NCBI GenBank assembly: GCA_000687975.1
Contig: JIAB01000001.1
Coordinates: 1 to 64,000, forward strand
Direction of reading: 5' to 3'
From: Lachnospiraceae bacterium AC2031
GTDB taxonomy: Bacteria > Bacillota > Clostridia > Lachnospirales > Lachnospiraceae
DNA: 64,000 bases
The translations under genes and the position numbers were made by a program. Positions within the stretch are counted from its first letter, which is position 1; every line of letters begins with the position of its first letter. This document shows positions 1 to 10,526 of the stretch, in pieces. Under the pieces are notes generated by a model. The model saw only the letters and a list, made by a program, of their open reading frames with translations, did no database searches and was not told the origin of the DNA.

Positions 1-29
1 ACCTAGAGGTCATAAGGAGGAAATAAATT

Positions 30-1316
30 ATGAGTTTAACTTATGAAAAGTTAGAAGGAAACATGGCAGAGCTTACTATTACAGTACCTGCTGAAGATTT
101 TAAGAAGGCTTGTGTTGAAGTTTACAACAAACAGAAGAACAAGTTCCAGCTTGATGGCTTCCGTAAGGGTCACGTACCTATGCAGTTTATTGAGAAGACA
201 TATGGCCCAGCTGTATTCTTTGAGGATGCTGCTAATGATCTTATTAACAAGACATATTTTGAAGAGATCAAGGATATTGATCTTGAGATAGTATCTAATC
301 CTGAGATTTCTCTCAGCCAGATTGAGAAGGGTAAGGATTTCATTTATAAGGCAAAGGTTGCTACTAAGCCACCTGTAGAGCTTGGTGATCTTTCTAAGAT
401 TGAGATTGAGAAGGTTGACGCTGAAGTAACAGATGAGGATGTTGAGAAGGAGATCGAGTCTAAGCTTAAGGCTAACTCAACAAAGCAGGATGTTACAGAC
501 AGAGCTGCACAGGATAAGGATGAAGCTACAATCAACTTCGAAGGATTTGTTGATGGAGTTGCATTTGAAGGTGGTAAGGGTGAGAAGTATCCACTCGTAC
601 TTGGTTCAGGTTCTTTCATCCCTGGTTTTGAAGATCAGATTATTGGAAAGAATGTTGGTGACAGCTTCGATGTAAATGTTACATTCCCAGAGAATTATCA
701 GGCAGAGGATCTTGCTGGTAAGGAAGCTGTATTTAAGTGTGAACTTCTTGGACTTAAGGAGACAGTTCTTCCTACACTTGATGATGAGTATATCTCAGAT
801 ACAACTGATTTTGAGACAGTTGATGAGTGGAAGGCTGATATCAAGAAGCAGGTAACAGAGCGTAAGGAGAAGCAGGCTAAGCATCAGAAGGAAGAGAGAG
901 CTATCGCTAAGCTTGTTGAGCTTTCATCTATGGAGCTTCCTGAACCTATGGTAGCTTATCAGCAGGAAAAGATGATCGATAACTTCGGTCAGCAGCTTAT
1001 GTATCAGGGTATGAACCTTGAGCAGTATCTTAATATGACAGGTCAGACTCGTGACGATATGAGAGATCAGGTTCGTCCAGAGGCTGAGAAGACAATCAAG
1101 AATAGTCTTGTTATTGAGGCTGTTGCTGATGCTCAGGGCTTCGATGTAACTGAAGAAGAAGTTGAAGAAGAAATGAACAAGATGGCTGAGCAGTATAAGA
1201 TGGAGATCGAGAAGATTAAGGAATTCATGGGTGAGGAGCAGATTGATAGCCTTAAGCATGATATCAAGATGAACAAGGCAATCGAGTACATCGCTTCTCA
1301 GGCAAAAGAGAAATAA
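30..1316 (+). CDS. tig: Trigger factor, ribosome-associated chaperone
   Basis: The 428-residue product has the usual trigger factor length. Trigger factor binds the ribosome next to the exit tunnel and shields nascent chains in the cytosol. The N-terminal ribosome-binding signature GFRKGHVPMQFIEKTYG is visible at about residues 44-60. An FKBP-like peptidyl-prolyl isomerase domain follows at about 150-245, with LVLGSGSFIPGFEDQIIG as its core, and a charged helical C-terminal substrate-binding domain completes it. The ATG follows an AAGGAGG ribosome binding site. It is the first of four closely spaced same-strand genes (tig-clpP-clpX-engB), a classic protein-quality-control operon in Firmicutes. 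The promoter lies upstream of the window. Confidence 0.97.
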   Translation: MSLTYEKLEGNMAELTITVPAEDFKKACVEVYNKQKNKFQLDGFRKGHVPMQFIEKTYGPAVFFEDAANDLINKTYFEEIKDIDLEIVSNPEISLSQIEKGKDFIYKAKVATKPPVELGDLSKIEIEKVDAEVTDEDVEKEIESKLKANSTKQDVTDRAAQDKDEATINFEGFVDGVAFEGGKGEKYPLVLGSGSFIPGFEDQIIGKNVGDSFDVNVTFPENYQAEDLAGKEAVFKCELLGLKETVLPTLDDEYISDTTDFETVDEWKADIKKQVTERKEKQAKHQKEERAIAKLVELSSMELPEPMVAYQQEKMIDNFGQQLMYQGMNLEQYLNMTGQTRDDMRDQVRPEAEKTIKNSLVIEAVADAQGFDVTEEEVEEEMNKMAEQYKMEIEKIKEFMGEEQIDSLKHDIKMNKAIEYIASQAKEK

Positions 1317-1341
1317 TTAGAATGTAGGAGGTTACAAGTTT

Positions 1342-1926
1342 ATGGCATTAGTACCTACAGTCATTGAAACGACTAACAGAGGCGAGAGAGCCTATGATAT
1401 TTATTCTAGACTTTTAAAGGAAAGAATCATTTTCCTTGGGGATGAAGTAAATGATGTTACAGCAAGTCTTGTTGTTGCACAGCTTCTTTTCCTTGAGTCT
1501 GAGGATTCAAACAAAGATATTAACTTGTATATTAATAGCCCAGGCGGTTCTGTAACCGCCGGCATGGCTATATATGACACAATGAATTATATCAAGTGTG
1601 ATGTATCAACTATCTGTGTTGGTATGGCAGCATCTATGGGTGCTTTCCTTCTTTCAGGTGGTGCAAAGGGTAAGAGATATGCACTTCCAAATGCTGAAAT
1701 CATGATTCATCAGCCACTTGGTGGTACTCAGGGTCAGGCTACTGATATGGAGATTGAGGTTGAGCATATGCTCAGAATCAAGAAGAATCTTATTTCTATT
1801 ATGGCAGATAATGCAGGTAAGGACTATGATACAGTACTTGCAGACTGTGAGAGAAATAACTGGATGACAGCTAAAGAGGCTCTTGAGTACGGTCTTATCG
1901 ATAACGTAGTTGAGAATAGAAAATAA
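1342..1926 (+). CDS. clpP: ATP-dependent Clp protease proteolytic subunit
   Basis: The 194-residue product matches ClpP length. ClpP is a tetradecameric serine protease that degrades proteins fed to it by ClpX or ClpC. The nucleophile serine lies in [14 protein letters not shown] and the catalytic histidine in MIHQPLGG. The early segment [20 protein letters not shown] is typical of the family. It lies 25 bp after tig and 19 bp before clpX with AGGAGG before the ATG, so it is co-transcribed with its partner ATPase. Confidence 0.97.
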   Translation: MALVPTVIETTNRGERAYDIYSRLLKERIIFLGDEVNDVTASLVVAQLLFLESEDSNKDINLYINSPGGSVTAGMAIYDTMNYIKCDVSTICVGMAASMGAFLLSGGAKGKRYALPNAEIMIHQPLGGTQGQATDMEIEVEHMLRIKKNLISIMADNAGKDYDTVLADCERNNWMTAKEALEYGLIDNVVENRK

Positions 1927-1945
1927 AGATAAGAGAGATTAAAAC

Positions 1946-3163
1946 ATGGCTAATCGTAAAGAGGAGAAGCTTAGATGCTCCTTTTGTAACAAGACACAGG
2001 ATCAGGTAAGAAAGCTTATTGCTGGTCCTGATGTATATATCTGTGATGAATGTGTAGGAATCTGCGCTGATATTATCGAGGATGAGATCAAGAATATGAC
2101 TGAGGAAGATGGTGAACTTAGTCTTCCAAAGCCAAAAGAGATCAAGGCATTTCTTGATGATTATGTTATCGGTCAGGAGGCTGCAAAGAAGGCTCTTTCT
2201 GTTGCTGTTTATAATCACTATAAGAGAGTATTAGCAGGAAAGAACTTCGATGTTGAGCTTCAGAAGAGTAATATTCTTATGATTGGACCTACTGGTTCTG
2301 GTAAGACATATCTTGCTCAGACACTTGCTAAGATGTTAAATGTACCATTTGCTATTGCTGATGCTACAACATTAACTGAAGCTGGTTATGTAGGCGAGGA
2401 TGTTGAGAATATTCTGCTTAAGCTTATCCAGGCAGCTGATTATGATATAGATCGAGCTGAGCGTGGTATTGTATATATCGACGAGATTGATAAGATTTCT
2501 AAGAAGTCTGAGAATGTTTCTATAACCAGAGATGTATCTGGTGAAGGCGTTCAGCAGGCACTTCTTAAGATAGTTGAGGGAACTATTGCTTCTGTTCCAC
2601 CTCAGGGTGGTCGTAAGCATCCTCAGCAGGAGTTCATTGAGATTGATACTTCGAATATTCTTTTTATCTGTGGCGGTGCATTTGATGGCCTCGATAAGGT
2701 GATTGAGAATAGAGTTGGTAAGAAGTCTATTGGTTTTAATGCTGATATCCAGAAGGATAAGACTATCGTTGATTCTGAACTTCTTCGTAAGGTTCAGCCT
2801 CAGGATCTTGTAAAGTTTGGTATTATTCCTGAGTTCGTTGGTCGTGTACCAGTTCTTGTTACACTTGATCAGCTTGATGAAGAAGCTCTTGTCAGCATTT
2901 TAACAGAACCAAAGTCTTCAATCGTAAAGCAGTATAAGAAGCTTTTTGAGTTTGATGATGTTGAACTTGAGTTCAATGAGGATGCTCTTCGTGAGGTTGC
3001 CAAGGAAGCTATGGAGCGTGCAACTGGTGCCAGAGGACTTAGAGCGATACTTGAGCATTCTATGATGGATGTAATGTATGAAATACCTTCAAATGAGGAA
3101 ATCAAGAAGGTTACAATTACTAAGGAAACTATAACAGAAGGTGCTTCACCTATTACTGAATAA
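1946..3163 (+). CDS. clpX: ATP-dependent Clp protease ATPase subunit ClpX
   Basis: The 405-residue AAA+ unfoldase carries the ClpX N-terminal C4 zinc finger ([14 protein letters not shown], then CDECV, residues about 11-38). Walker A is GPTGSGKT, the pore motif GYVG follows, and Walker B is IVYIDEIDK. The IGF tripeptide in [10 protein letters not shown] is the known docking loop for ClpP, so the two neighbouring gene products should form ClpXP. The C-terminal AAA+ small domain includes [12 protein letters not shown]. The gene lies inside the tig-clpP-clpX-engB operon. Confidence 0.97.
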   Translation: MANRKEEKLRCSFCNKTQDQVRKLIAGPDVYICDECVGICADIIEDEIKNMTEEDGELSLPKPKEIKAFLDDYVIGQEAAKKALSVAVYNHYKRVLAGKNFDVELQKSNILMIGPTGSGKTYLAQTLAKMLNVPFAIADATTLTEAGYVGEDVENILLKLIQAADYDIDRAERGIVYIDEIDKISKKSENVSITRDVSGEGVQQALLKIVEGTIASVPPQGGRKHPQQEFIEIDTSNILFICGGAFDGLDKVIENRVGKKSIGFNADIQKDKTIVDSELLRKVQPQDLVKFGIIPEFVGRVPVLVTLDQLDEEALVSILTEPKSSIVKQYKKLFEFDDVELEFNEDALREVAKEAMERATGARGLRAILEHSMMDVMYEIPSNEEIKKVTITKETITEGASPITE

Positions 3164-3178
3164 AACTGATAAAAAATT

Positions 3179-3766
3179 ATGAAGATTAAAACATCTGAGC
3201 TTAGTGGTGTCTTTGGACCTACTTCTAAGCTTCCAGCAGAAACACTTCCTGAGATAGCATTTGCAGGAAGATCTAATGTTGGAAAATCATCTCTAATTAA
3301 TTCTTTACTTAATCGTAAAAATCTTGCCAGGACATCATCTAGTCCCGGCAAGACTGTAACGATTAATTTCTATAATGTTAATGAGGAATTCTTCCTTGTT
3401 GATTTACCCGGATATGGATATGCAAAAGCTTCTCTGACTGAGAGAGCTAAATGGGGAAAAATGATTGAAAAATACCTTGGGACAAGAGAAAGTCTCAAGG
3501 CTGTTGTTCTATTGGTTGATATTAGACATGCTCCTACAAAGGATGATGTCATGATGTATAACTGGATAGTGGAAACTGGACTGACTCCTGTTATCGTTGC
3601 TACAAAGCTTGATAAGATTAAGAGAAGTCAGAAGGATAAGCAGCTTAAGCTTCTTCGCGAAACTCTTGGGATAAAAGCTGGTTCAGACATAAATATAGTC
3701 CCTTACTCCAGTGAAACGAAGCAGGGACGTGATGAGTTACTCGCTATTCTTTCTTTATTCCTTTGA
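3179..3766 (+). CDS. engB: Ribosome biogenesis GTP-binding protein EngB/YsxC
   Basis: This 195-residue TRAFAC GTPase acts in late assembly of the large ribosomal subunit. G1 is GRSNVGKSSL, the switch region reads SSPGKTVTINFY, G3 is DLPGYGYA and G4 is TKLDK. It starts 15 bp after clpX, a very common pairing in Firmicutes. The ribosome binding site is weak, which suggests coupling to clpX translation. Its last 12 bases overlap the end of the convergent gene on the minus strand. Confidence 0.95.
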   Translation: MKIKTSELSGVFGPTSKLPAETLPEIAFAGRSNVGKSSLINSLLNRKNLARTSSSPGKTVTINFYNVNEEFFLVDLPGYGYAKASLTERAKWGKMIEKYLGTRESLKAVVLLVDIRHAPTKDDVMMYNWIVETGLTPVIVATKLDKIKRSQKDKQLKLLRETLGIKAGSDINIVPYSSETKQGRDELLAILSLFL

Positions 3767-4282
3767 CCAAAGTTCATTAACAAGATACTGATAAACATCG
3801 GTACTTTTTGAACGCCAGTTATCACAGATCGATCTGGCCATGTCTTTCGTTGGTACATTGATCCTAATATCTAAAAGCGTCTCACGACGTTCCATGATAG
3901 CGCATTTTACTGTGTATTCGTTATGTTCGTTGAATATAAAATCTGCAATGATTTCTGATTCATTCTTTAGATTGATTTTTTCTTCCTTGAAATATTCTCT
4001 AATTTCTTGTTTAATGTTATTGGAGATTCTGTTTTCGAAGTAGAAAAGAGCTTCTTCACCAAGATTTGTGATCTTATAATGCTTTGTATTTCGGATAGTA
4101 CTAACCGATATAAAGTCCTTATCAATCAGTTCACTGATCGATTCGTGTATATTAAACAGGTTAGTATATCCCTTGTCTTGAATGAAATTAGTAATCTGAG
4201 CGTTTGTCAGAGTATATTCATCTATTCTATCAAGCATATATAAAATTATTAATTTATATAGCATTAGATTTTGGTTTTCCAT
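3755..4282 (-). CDS. DUF4364-like protein, probable winged-helix regulator
   Basis: The product of about 175 residues starts at an ATG with GGGG eight bases upstream; a TTG five codons earlier is less likely. The N-terminal 75 residues alternate helices and a strand in the style of a PadR or winged-helix DNA-binding domain (LTNAQITNFIQDKGYTNLF, then a helix ending KDFISV). The rest is an alpha/beta dimerisation-like domain. I recall this architecture as DUF4364, common beside rho in Lachnospiraceae, but this is unverified. It converges on engB with a 12-base overlap and diverges from rho, so it could regulate rho. Confidence 0.7.
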   Translation of the reverse strand: MENQNLMLYKLIILYMLDRIDEYTLTNAQITNFIQDKGYTNLFNIHESISELIDKDFISVSTIRNTKHYKITNLGEEALFYFENRISNNIKQEIREYFKEEKINLKNESEIIADFIFNEHNEYTVKCAIMERRETLLDIRINVPTKDMARSICDNWRSKSTDVYQYLVNELWSKE

Positions 4283-4397
4283 ACTGTAACCCCGCAAAAG
4301 TTGAATAAGAATATTAGACCGTGAAAAACGGTGTGTTTTATAGGATAACCCTGTTGGGGGATATTTTCAAGAGTGAATTAATTCGAAAGGAGAAAAT

Positions 4398-6008
4398 ATG
4401 GATTTTGAAAAAATGAAGGTTTCTGAGCTTAGAGAGTATGCAGAGTCTAAGGGGCTTAGGGGGATTTCGGGACTAAAGAAGAATGAACTTCTTGATCTTG
4501 TTATGAAAATGAATCAAAAGATGGCTGAGAATCAGCCTGATAACAATATAGAATCAGAAGATAAAAAGAAAAAGTCGGCTAAAAAGTCTACTACTAAAAA
4601 ATCAACTGAGAAAAAAACTGTAGAAAAGAAATCAGCTGAGAAAGGAACTGCAAAAAAGCAGGAAGCTGATAATAAAACGGAAAATAAAAAGAATGCTGAT
4701 AAGAAGGCGTCAGATAAGAAAAAGCCTGTTTCTAAGAAAGCAACCAATGATAAAAATGTTAAAGAGTCTGCAAACAAAGCAGAAGATATTTCTTCTGATG
4801 TAAAGGAGATTGCTCAGGAAAGTTCTGTGGCTGCTGAACCTGTCGAGGCTTCTGAGGTACAGGAGACAGAAGCTCCTGTTAATGAGGTTGCTGAAGGTAT
4901 CTTAGAAGTTCTTGCTGAGGGGTATGGTTTTATCAGAAGCGATAACTATATGCCTGGTGAGAGGGATATATATGTATCTCCATCTCAGATAAGACGATTC
5001 AGACTTCGTACTGGAGATATTATAAAAGGACCTATCAGAAAAAAGCAGAATCCAAATGAAAAATTCAGTGCGCTTCTTTATATTGAATCAGTTAATGGTT
5101 ATAAACCGGAAGAAATTATCAATCGTATGAAATTTGAGGATATGACTCCGATCTTCCCAAATGAGAGAATCCATTTGGATTTTCCTGGTGCACCTGTTTC
5201 TCTTCGTATAGTTGATCTTTTCAGTCCTATAGGAAAAGGCCAGAGAGGTATGATTGTTTCACCTCCTAAGGCAGGTAAGACAACTCTTATTAAGCAGATT
5301 GCAAAGAGAATATCCAAGGCTTATCCTGACATGAATCTTCTTGTTCTTCTTATTGATGAGAGACCGGAAGAGGTTACTGATATTAAAGAATCTATTGAGG
5401 GAGAGAATGCTGAGGTAATCTATTCAACATTTGATGAACTTCCAGAACATCATAAGAGAGTTTCTGAAATGGCAATCGAACGTGCTAAGAGACTTGTGGA
5501 AAGCGGTCAGGATGTTGTGATCCTTATAGACTCTATTACAAGACTTTCCAGAGCTTATAACCTTACTGTTACCCCAAGTGGTAGAACTCTTTCTGGTGGT
5601 CTTGATCCTGCGGCTCTTCATATGCCTAAGAAATTTTTTGGTGCTGCCAGAAATATGCGCGAGGGTGGTTCTCTTACGATTTTGGCTACTGCGCTTATTG
5701 ATACAGGAAGTCGTCTTGATGATGTGGTATTTGAGGAGTTTAAGGGAACAGGTAATATGGAACTTGTTCTTGATAGAAATCTTCAGGAGAAAAGAGTGTT
5801 CCCAGCTATCGATGTATCTAAGTCTGGTACAAGAAAGGATGATCTGCTTCTTGATGCTGATGAGAGGGAAATTCTGGATATAATTCATAGAAGATTCCAT
5901 AGTCTCAGACCTGAGGAGGTTACTGAGGATCTTCTTAAGCTGTTTTCACAGACTAAGGATAATAAACAATTTATTGCAGTGGCAAATAAACTGTTTCAAA
6001 AGAGATAG
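4398..6008 (+). CDS. rho: Transcription termination factor Rho
   Basis: This is a 536-residue hexameric RNA helicase. Residues about 1-45 form the Rho N-terminal SAP-like domain ([20 protein letters not shown]). A long Lys/Glu/Ala-rich insert fills about 50-165, as in many Lachnospiraceae and Actinobacteria, and may add RNA contacts. The cold-shock-like RNA-binding domain follows ([18 protein letters not shown]). Walker A is [14 protein letters not shown] and the Walker B region is [23 protein letters not shown] precedes the ATG. Its presence matters for reading the many intergenic hairpins downstream, since both intrinsic and Rho-dependent termination should occur here. Confidence 0.97.
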   Translation: MDFEKMKVSELREYAESKGLRGISGLKKNELLDLVMKMNQKMAENQPDNNIESEDKKKKSAKKSTTKKSTEKKTVEKKSAEKGTAKKQEADNKTENKKNADKKASDKKKPVSKKATNDKNVKESANKAEDISSDVKEIAQESSVAAEPVEASEVQETEAPVNEVAEGILEVLAEGYGFIRSDNYMPGERDIYVSPSQIRRFRLRTGDIIKGPIRKKQNPNEKFSALLYIESVNGYKPEEIINRMKFEDMTPIFPNERIHLDFPGAPVSLRIVDLFSPIGKGQRGMIVSPPKAGKTTLIKQIAKRISKAYPDMNLLVLLIDERPEEVTDIKESIEGENAEVIYSTFDELPEHHKRVSEMAIERAKRLVESGQDVVILIDSITRLSRAYNLTVTPSGRTLSGGLDPAALHMPKKFFGAARNMREGGSLTILATALIDTGSRLDDVVFEEFKGTGNMELVLDRNLQEKRVFPAIDVSKSGTRKDDLLLDADEREILDIIHRRFHSLRPEEVTEDLLKLFSQTKDNKQFIAVANKLFQKR

Positions 6009-6070
6009 GTTAGTGTTATAATAAATTGGTTAAGGTTTGTAAAGTTTAGTTTTCGGAGGCGAAACAGAAG

Positions 6071-8956
6071 TTGAATTTCAGCAAGGAAAATGTAAAGAAA
6101 AAGCAGAAGAAGATAAGTGCAAAGAGCCAGCGTCTCGAAAGAAGAGCTCTTATAGCTCTCTTTAAGGTGCTTCTTGTTGCGTTTGTTTTTGTTGTGCTTG
6201 TAATGGCAGGGGCAGGCTTTGGTATGATGAAGGGAATTCTTGATGATTCTCCTGATATTTCAAGTATCAGTATCAAGCCTAAGGGATTTAAGACAGTTAT
6301 TTATGATCAGGATAATAACGAGAGAAATACTCTTTCTACAGTTAATTCGAACAGAGTATATGTTTATTATGATGATATTCCTCAGCAGGTTATAGATGCC
6401 TTTGTTGCAATCGAGGATGAGAGATACTGGACTCATAACGGTATTGATATGAAGGGTATCTTCAGAGCTCTTGCAAAAGACGTTATGGCTCGAAACTTTA
6501 ATGAGGGTGCTTCAACCATAACCCAGCAGCTCATTAAGAACAGCGTGTTTAATGTTGGTATGAATGAAACAACGAAGATACAGAAGATTGAACGTAAGGT
6601 TCAGGAACAGTATCTTGCCATAGATCTTGAAAAGACTCATACAAAAGAGCAGATCATGGAAGCCTATCTGAATACAATATATCTTGGACAGGGATGTAAT
6701 GGTATTGAGGCTGCGGCTAACAGATACTTTAATAAGTCTTGTGATCAGCTTACATTATCTGAGATTTCAGTAATTGCTGGTATTACAAAGAACCCATATT
6801 CATTTGATCCAGTTATCTTCCCAACTAAGAACAGCTATCGTCGTGAAGACGTTCTGGATAAGATGCTTGAGCTTGAGTATATAACACAGGCTCAGTACGA
6901 TGCGGCTATGAATGATAATGTTTATGACCGTATTCAGAAGATAAAAGAAACAAATGATGAGAATTTTGAATATAATTCATATTATACAGATGACCTTATG
7001 AGACAGCTCTGTAAAGATTTTATGGAGATGTATGATATGTCTGAGGAACAGGCCTATGATGAGATATATACTGGTGGTTATAGTGTATATTCTGTTCAGG
7101 ATTATGATATTCAGGCTATCGTTGATGAGGTTATCAATGATGAACAGTATTATCCATCAAGTACTTCAGTTGCGCTTAATTATAAACTGACTTTGCTTGA
7201 TAAAGATGGAATTACTACTTACAACTATGATACTAACACGTTACTTACGTATTATAGAAAGATTACTGAGAATTCGAAATATAATAATATATATCCTTCT
7301 GAAGAGGATGCTAGGGCTGCAGCCGATACATATAAGGATGCTATGCTTGATGAAACAGGGGCAACTTTCCTTAATGAAGAGTTTAAGACGGCTATTCAGC
7401 CACAGGCTTCGTTTTCGGTTATAGATCAGAAGACAGGATATATTAAAGCTATCGGTGGTGGTAGAGGAGAAAAGACTGAGAATCTTGGTTTTGATAGAGC
7501 TACTAATGCTATGAGACAGCCTGGTTCTACTTTCAAGGTTCTTGCTGCATTCCTTCCATATATTGATACAGAGGGAAGTCTTGCTCATGGTTTTGATGAT
7601 AAGGCTTATACTTTCCAAAATGGTACTCCGGTAAGAAACTGGTATGGAGGCTATTGGGGACCTAACTCAATAAGAAAAGCTATTGAGCAATCTATGAATA
7701 TTATTGCGGTTCAGGCTATTACTGCGGTAACCCCTTCTGTTGCTTATGATTATCTTATAGATGAAGGTTTTACAACAATTGTCGATAAAGAGATAGGAGC
7801 TGATGGAAGCGTTTATTCTGATATTCAGCAGGCTACAGCTCTTGGTGGTTTGACACATGGTGTAACTAATCTTGAGATTACAGCTGCGTATGCTGGTATT
7901 GCAAATATGGGTATGTATGTTAAACCTGTATACTATGACAGAGTTTATGATCATGATGGTAATCTTGTTATTGATAACAGAGAACCAGCAGACCGTTCAC
8001 ACAGAATGTGTAAAGAAACTACAGCATATCAGCTTATTGATGCCATGAAGGATGTTGTTACTCAGGGTACAGGTACCAGAGCAAAGATGACTACTGGTGT
8101 TAAATGTGCTGGTAAAACAGGTACTACATCTAACAGTTATGACCTTTGGTTCTGTGGTATGACTCCATATTATACAGCTTCTGTATGGTTTGGTTATGAT
8201 TCAAATGTCACGATCAATACTAATAATCATAAGGTTATGTGGCGTGATATCATGGATAAGATAGCTATTTTAGAAGATCAGAGTACTGAAGTTGATTGGC
8301 AACAGCCTGAGGGATTGGTTAAGACATCTGTATGTAAGATTACGGGACTTGCGCCTGTTGACGGTTGTCCTACAGCTTATGACTGGTGTGATGAGGCACA
8401 TGTACCTAAGAAGGTTTGTACAGGCCATTTCAATACAATCATGATATGTCCTGAATCACATTGTAAAGCAACTAATAACTGTCCTAATCCTGTTTCTTAT
8501 ACTATTTCATACAATGACAAAGGTCAGAGGATTATTGTAGGTGCTGATTTTGAATATGATCAGTCTATATTTACTTCTACATGTCCTCTTCATCCAGAAT
8601 CCGAAGGTGGTATTAGTATTACCGCTACAGCTAGTGAGGGAGGAACCATATCTAATACTGTTGCAAATATCGAATCTGGTTCGGATGTAACATTTTATAT
8701 AACTGCAAATGAAGGTTATGCAATTAGTGATGTTGTTGTAGATGATGTGAGTGTTGGACCAGTTGCATCATATACATTTACAAATGTCACTGCGTCACAT
8801 ACTATTAGCGCATATTTCTATTATACTGGTGAAGCTTCTTCTGATCCGGCTTCTACCGAGGCTGCTACGGAAGCGGCAACGGAGGCTGCTACGGAAGCGG
8901 CAACGGAGGCTCCTACAGATGCGCCACCACCAGAAGATACTGGTGTTACAGAATAG
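6071..8956 (+). CDS. Class A penicillin-binding protein (transglycosylase/transpeptidase)
   Basis: This 961-residue PBP1A-like enzyme polymerises and cross-links peptidoglycan outside the membrane. A TTG start is chosen because CGGAGG lies just upstream. A cytosolic basic segment and one membrane span (residues about 30-52) come first. The GT51 domain has EDERYWTHNGIDMKG and EGASTITQQLIKN. The transpeptidase has QPGSTFKV with Ser486, QSMN and KTGTT. The extracellular tail is unusual: a cysteine-containing segment, a bacterial-repeat-like beta domain (EGGTISNTV onward) and a low-complexity run of Ala-Thr-Glu repeats ending in a Pro-rich tail. It is followed by a strong terminator. Confidence 0.93.
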   Translation: MNFSKENVKKKQKKISAKSQRLERRALIALFKVLLVAFVFVVLVMAGAGFGMMKGILDDSPDISSISIKPKGFKTVIYDQDNNERNTLSTVNSNRVYVYYDDIPQQVIDAFVAIEDERYWTHNGIDMKGIFRALAKDVMARNFNEGASTITQQLIKNSVFNVGMNETTKIQKIERKVQEQYLAIDLEKTHTKEQIMEAYLNTIYLGQGCNGIEAAANRYFNKSCDQLTLSEISVIAGITKNPYSFDPVIFPTKNSYRREDVLDKMLELEYITQAQYDAAMNDNVYDRIQKIKETNDENFEYNSYYTDDLMRQLCKDFMEMYDMSEEQAYDEIYTGGYSVYSVQDYDIQAIVDEVINDEQYYPSSTSVALNYKLTLLDKDGITTYNYDTNTLLTYYRKITENSKYNNIYPSEEDARAAADTYKDAMLDETGATFLNEEFKTAIQPQASFSVIDQKTGYIKAIGGGRGEKTENLGFDRATNAMRQPGSTFKVLAAFLPYIDTEGSLAHGFDDKAYTFQNGTPVRNWYGGYWGPNSIRKAIEQSMNIIAVQAITAVTPSVAYDYLIDEGFTTIVDKEIGADGSVYSDIQQATALGGLTHGVTNLEITAAYAGIANMGMYVKPVYYDRVYDHDGNLVIDNREPADRSHRMCKETTAYQLIDAMKDVVTQGTGTRAKMTTGVKCAGKTGTTSNSYDLWFCGMTPYYTASVWFGYDSNVTINTNNHKVMWRDIMDKIAILEDQSTEVDWQQPEGLVKTSVCKITGLAPVDGCPTAYDWCDEAHVPKKVCTGHFNTIMICPESHCKATNNCPNPVSYTISYNDKGQRIIVGADFEYDQSIFTSTCPLHPESEGGISITATASEGGTISNTVANIESGSDVTFYITANEGYAISDVVVDDVSVGPVASYTFTNVTASHTISAYFYYTGEASSDPASTEAATEAATEAATEAATEAPTDAPPPEDTGVTE

Positions 8957-8961
8957 TTATT

Positions 8962-9034
8962 AACCACCTGACAATATATAAGTCAGGTGGTTTTTATATT
9001 ATAGGGATAGTCTTTTACGTGACTATACCCTTTT
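8962..9034 (+). terminator. Tandem intrinsic terminators after the PBP gene
   Basis: ACCACCTGAC and GTCAGGTGGT form a perfect 10-bp stem followed by TTTTTAT. A second, weaker hairpin (GGGATAGTC with GACTATACCC) ends in a T run about 10 bases later. Together they close the penicillin-binding protein transcript. Confidence 0.85.
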
Positions 9035-9093
9035 TATTTTAGAAATAAGTCATCCATAGTGTGGATTTGTGTTATTTTAGGAGGGAGTTATTT

Positions 9094-9498
9094 ATGGAGA
9101 TTATAGAATATAACAAGAGAAGTTTAGTGGATTTAGTTCGTGTTTTAAGAATTATTCTTAGACAGATAATGTTACTTGATGATTACATGACAACTAGTGA
9201 TAGTTATATTTCTAGAGTAGTTAGTAATAAGAAGCTTGTTAGATATGAAAAAGGGTCGAAATACTATACATTTCATTTTACTGATCATTATGAAATTATG
9301 GATTCAAGAACTGCTCGTAAGCTAATAAATTCTAGAGATATGATGGGATTTGTTACATTAAATGAGAAGGATGTTGTGAATATGAACTATTTCCAAATGG
9401 TTAATCAAAATGGGGCTTTAATAGAGCATAATAAGTCCTTTATTCCGGTATCAAGAAAAGGTCGTCATTCGCTTGAGAATTATCTGTATTTTTGGTAA
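9094..9498 (+). CDS. Small protein with possible LytTR-like DNA-binding domain
   Basis: The 134-residue product starts at an ATG preceded by TAGGAGGGAG; an upstream GTG lacks a good ribosome binding site. The C-terminal half (GFVTLNEKDVVNMNYFQMV, later FIPVSRKGRHSLENYL) resembles the second half of a LytTR domain, where a conserved Asn-x-x-x-Phe segment is followed by a PVSR motif. No receiver domain is present. This is a motif-level guess. It lies alone between terminators and pyrF, which begins 38 bases after its stop. Confidence 0.6.
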   Translation: MEIIEYNKRSLVDLVRVLRIILRQIMLLDDYMTTSDSYISRVVSNKKLVRYEKGSKYYTFHFTDHYEIMDSRTARKLINSRDMMGFVTLNEKDVVNMNYFQMVNQNGALIEHNKSFIPVSRKGRHSLENYLYFW

Positions 9499-9536
9499 AA
9501 TACACGGAAGTAACAAATAATAAAGGGGAAACTACT

Positions 9537-10460
9537 ATGATTAATAAACTGATTAAAGAGATTGTTAAGAAGAATGCACCAATTGTTGTTGGTCTTGATC
9601 CACAGCTTGGATTTGTTCCTCAGCAGATTTTAGAAAAATGGTATGCTGAAAAGTTATATTCATTGGAAGCAGTTGGAGAAGCTATATTCGAATATAATAA
9701 AGGCATTATTGATGCTACATATGATCTGATACCTGCAGTTAAACCTCAGGTTGCAATGTATGAGCAGTTTGGTATACCAGGTGTGATCGCATTTAAGAAG
9801 ACTGTTGATTATGCTCGTGAAAAGGGTCTTATTATCATTGGTGATATTAAGAGAGGAGATATAGGTTCTACTTCAGAGGCTTATGCTCTTGGTCACATTG
9901 GTAATGTAAAGATCGGCGATAATGTATTTAATCCATTTAATGAGGATATAGTTACTGTAAATCCTTATCTCGGTTCAGACGGTGTTATGCCATTTGTGAA
10001 TGTGTGCAAGGAAAATGATAAGGGAATATTTGTTCTTGTTAAGACATCTAATCCTTCTTCTGGAGAGTTTCAGGATAGACTCATAGATGGTAAACCTCTT
10101 TATGAGATTGTTGCAGATAAAGTTAACGAGTGGGGTGAGTCCACAATTGATAATGAATATGGATATTCAGATGTAGGCGCTGTTGTTGGTGCTACATATC
10201 CAGAGATGGGTGTCAGACTTCGTGAACTCATGCCAAAGGCTTATATTCTTGTTCCGGGATATGGTGCTCAGGGAGGAAGCGGTAAGGATCTTAAGGGCTT
10301 CTTCAATAAGGACGGTCTTGGAGCTATTGTTAATTCTTCTCGTGGAATTATTGCTGCATACAAAAATGAGAAATACGCTAAATTTGGTGCAGAAGGATAT
10401 GCTGATGCATCAAGAGCAGCTGTTGAAGATATGCTTAGTGATATTCGCGAGAATGTCTAA
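9537..10460 (+). CDS. pyrF: Orotidine 5'-phosphate decarboxylase
   Basis: This 307-residue enzyme of the longer (group 2) OMP decarboxylase type converts OMP to UMP, the last step of UMP synthesis. The catalytic D-x-K-x-x-D signature is visible as GDIKRGDIGSTSEAYA, with VGLDPQLGF near the N-terminus and VPGYGAQGG for phosphate binding. The ATG is chosen because AAAGGGGAA precedes it; a TTG upstream overlaps the previous gene. It heads a pyrF-pyrK-pyrD group. Confidence 0.93.
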   Translation: MINKLIKEIVKKNAPIVVGLDPQLGFVPQQILEKWYAEKLYSLEAVGEAIFEYNKGIIDATYDLIPAVKPQVAMYEQFGIPGVIAFKKTVDYAREKGLIIIGDIKRGDIGSTSEAYALGHIGNVKIGDNVFNPFNEDIVTVNPYLGSDGVMPFVNVCKENDKGIFVLVKTSNPSSGEFQDRLIDGKPLYEIVADKVNEWGESTIDNEYGYSDVGAVVGATYPEMGVRLRELMPKAYILVPGYGAQGGSGKDLKGFFNKDGLGAIVNSSRGIIAAYKNEKYAKFGAEGYADASRAAVEDMLSDIRENV

Positions 10461-10526
10461 ATCTTCATTTCTACAACTTTGGATGACTTATTTATATATT
10501 AAAAATATTTTTTGTAATAGGTGATT

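Noticed and set aside
4532-4780. Lysine-rich insert of Rho as evidence of gene fusion or contamination
   Set aside because: Long charged inserts between the N-terminal and RNA-binding domains are usual for Rho in this and other high-lysine lineages.
5424-5900. 158-codon minus-strand frame inside rho
   Set aside because: It lies opposite a highly conserved gene and has no start signal or domain.
9061-9093. Eleven-codon N-terminal extension from GTG for the LytTR-like gene
   Set aside because: The ribosome binding site AGGAGGG lies inside this stretch and points to the ATG at 9094.
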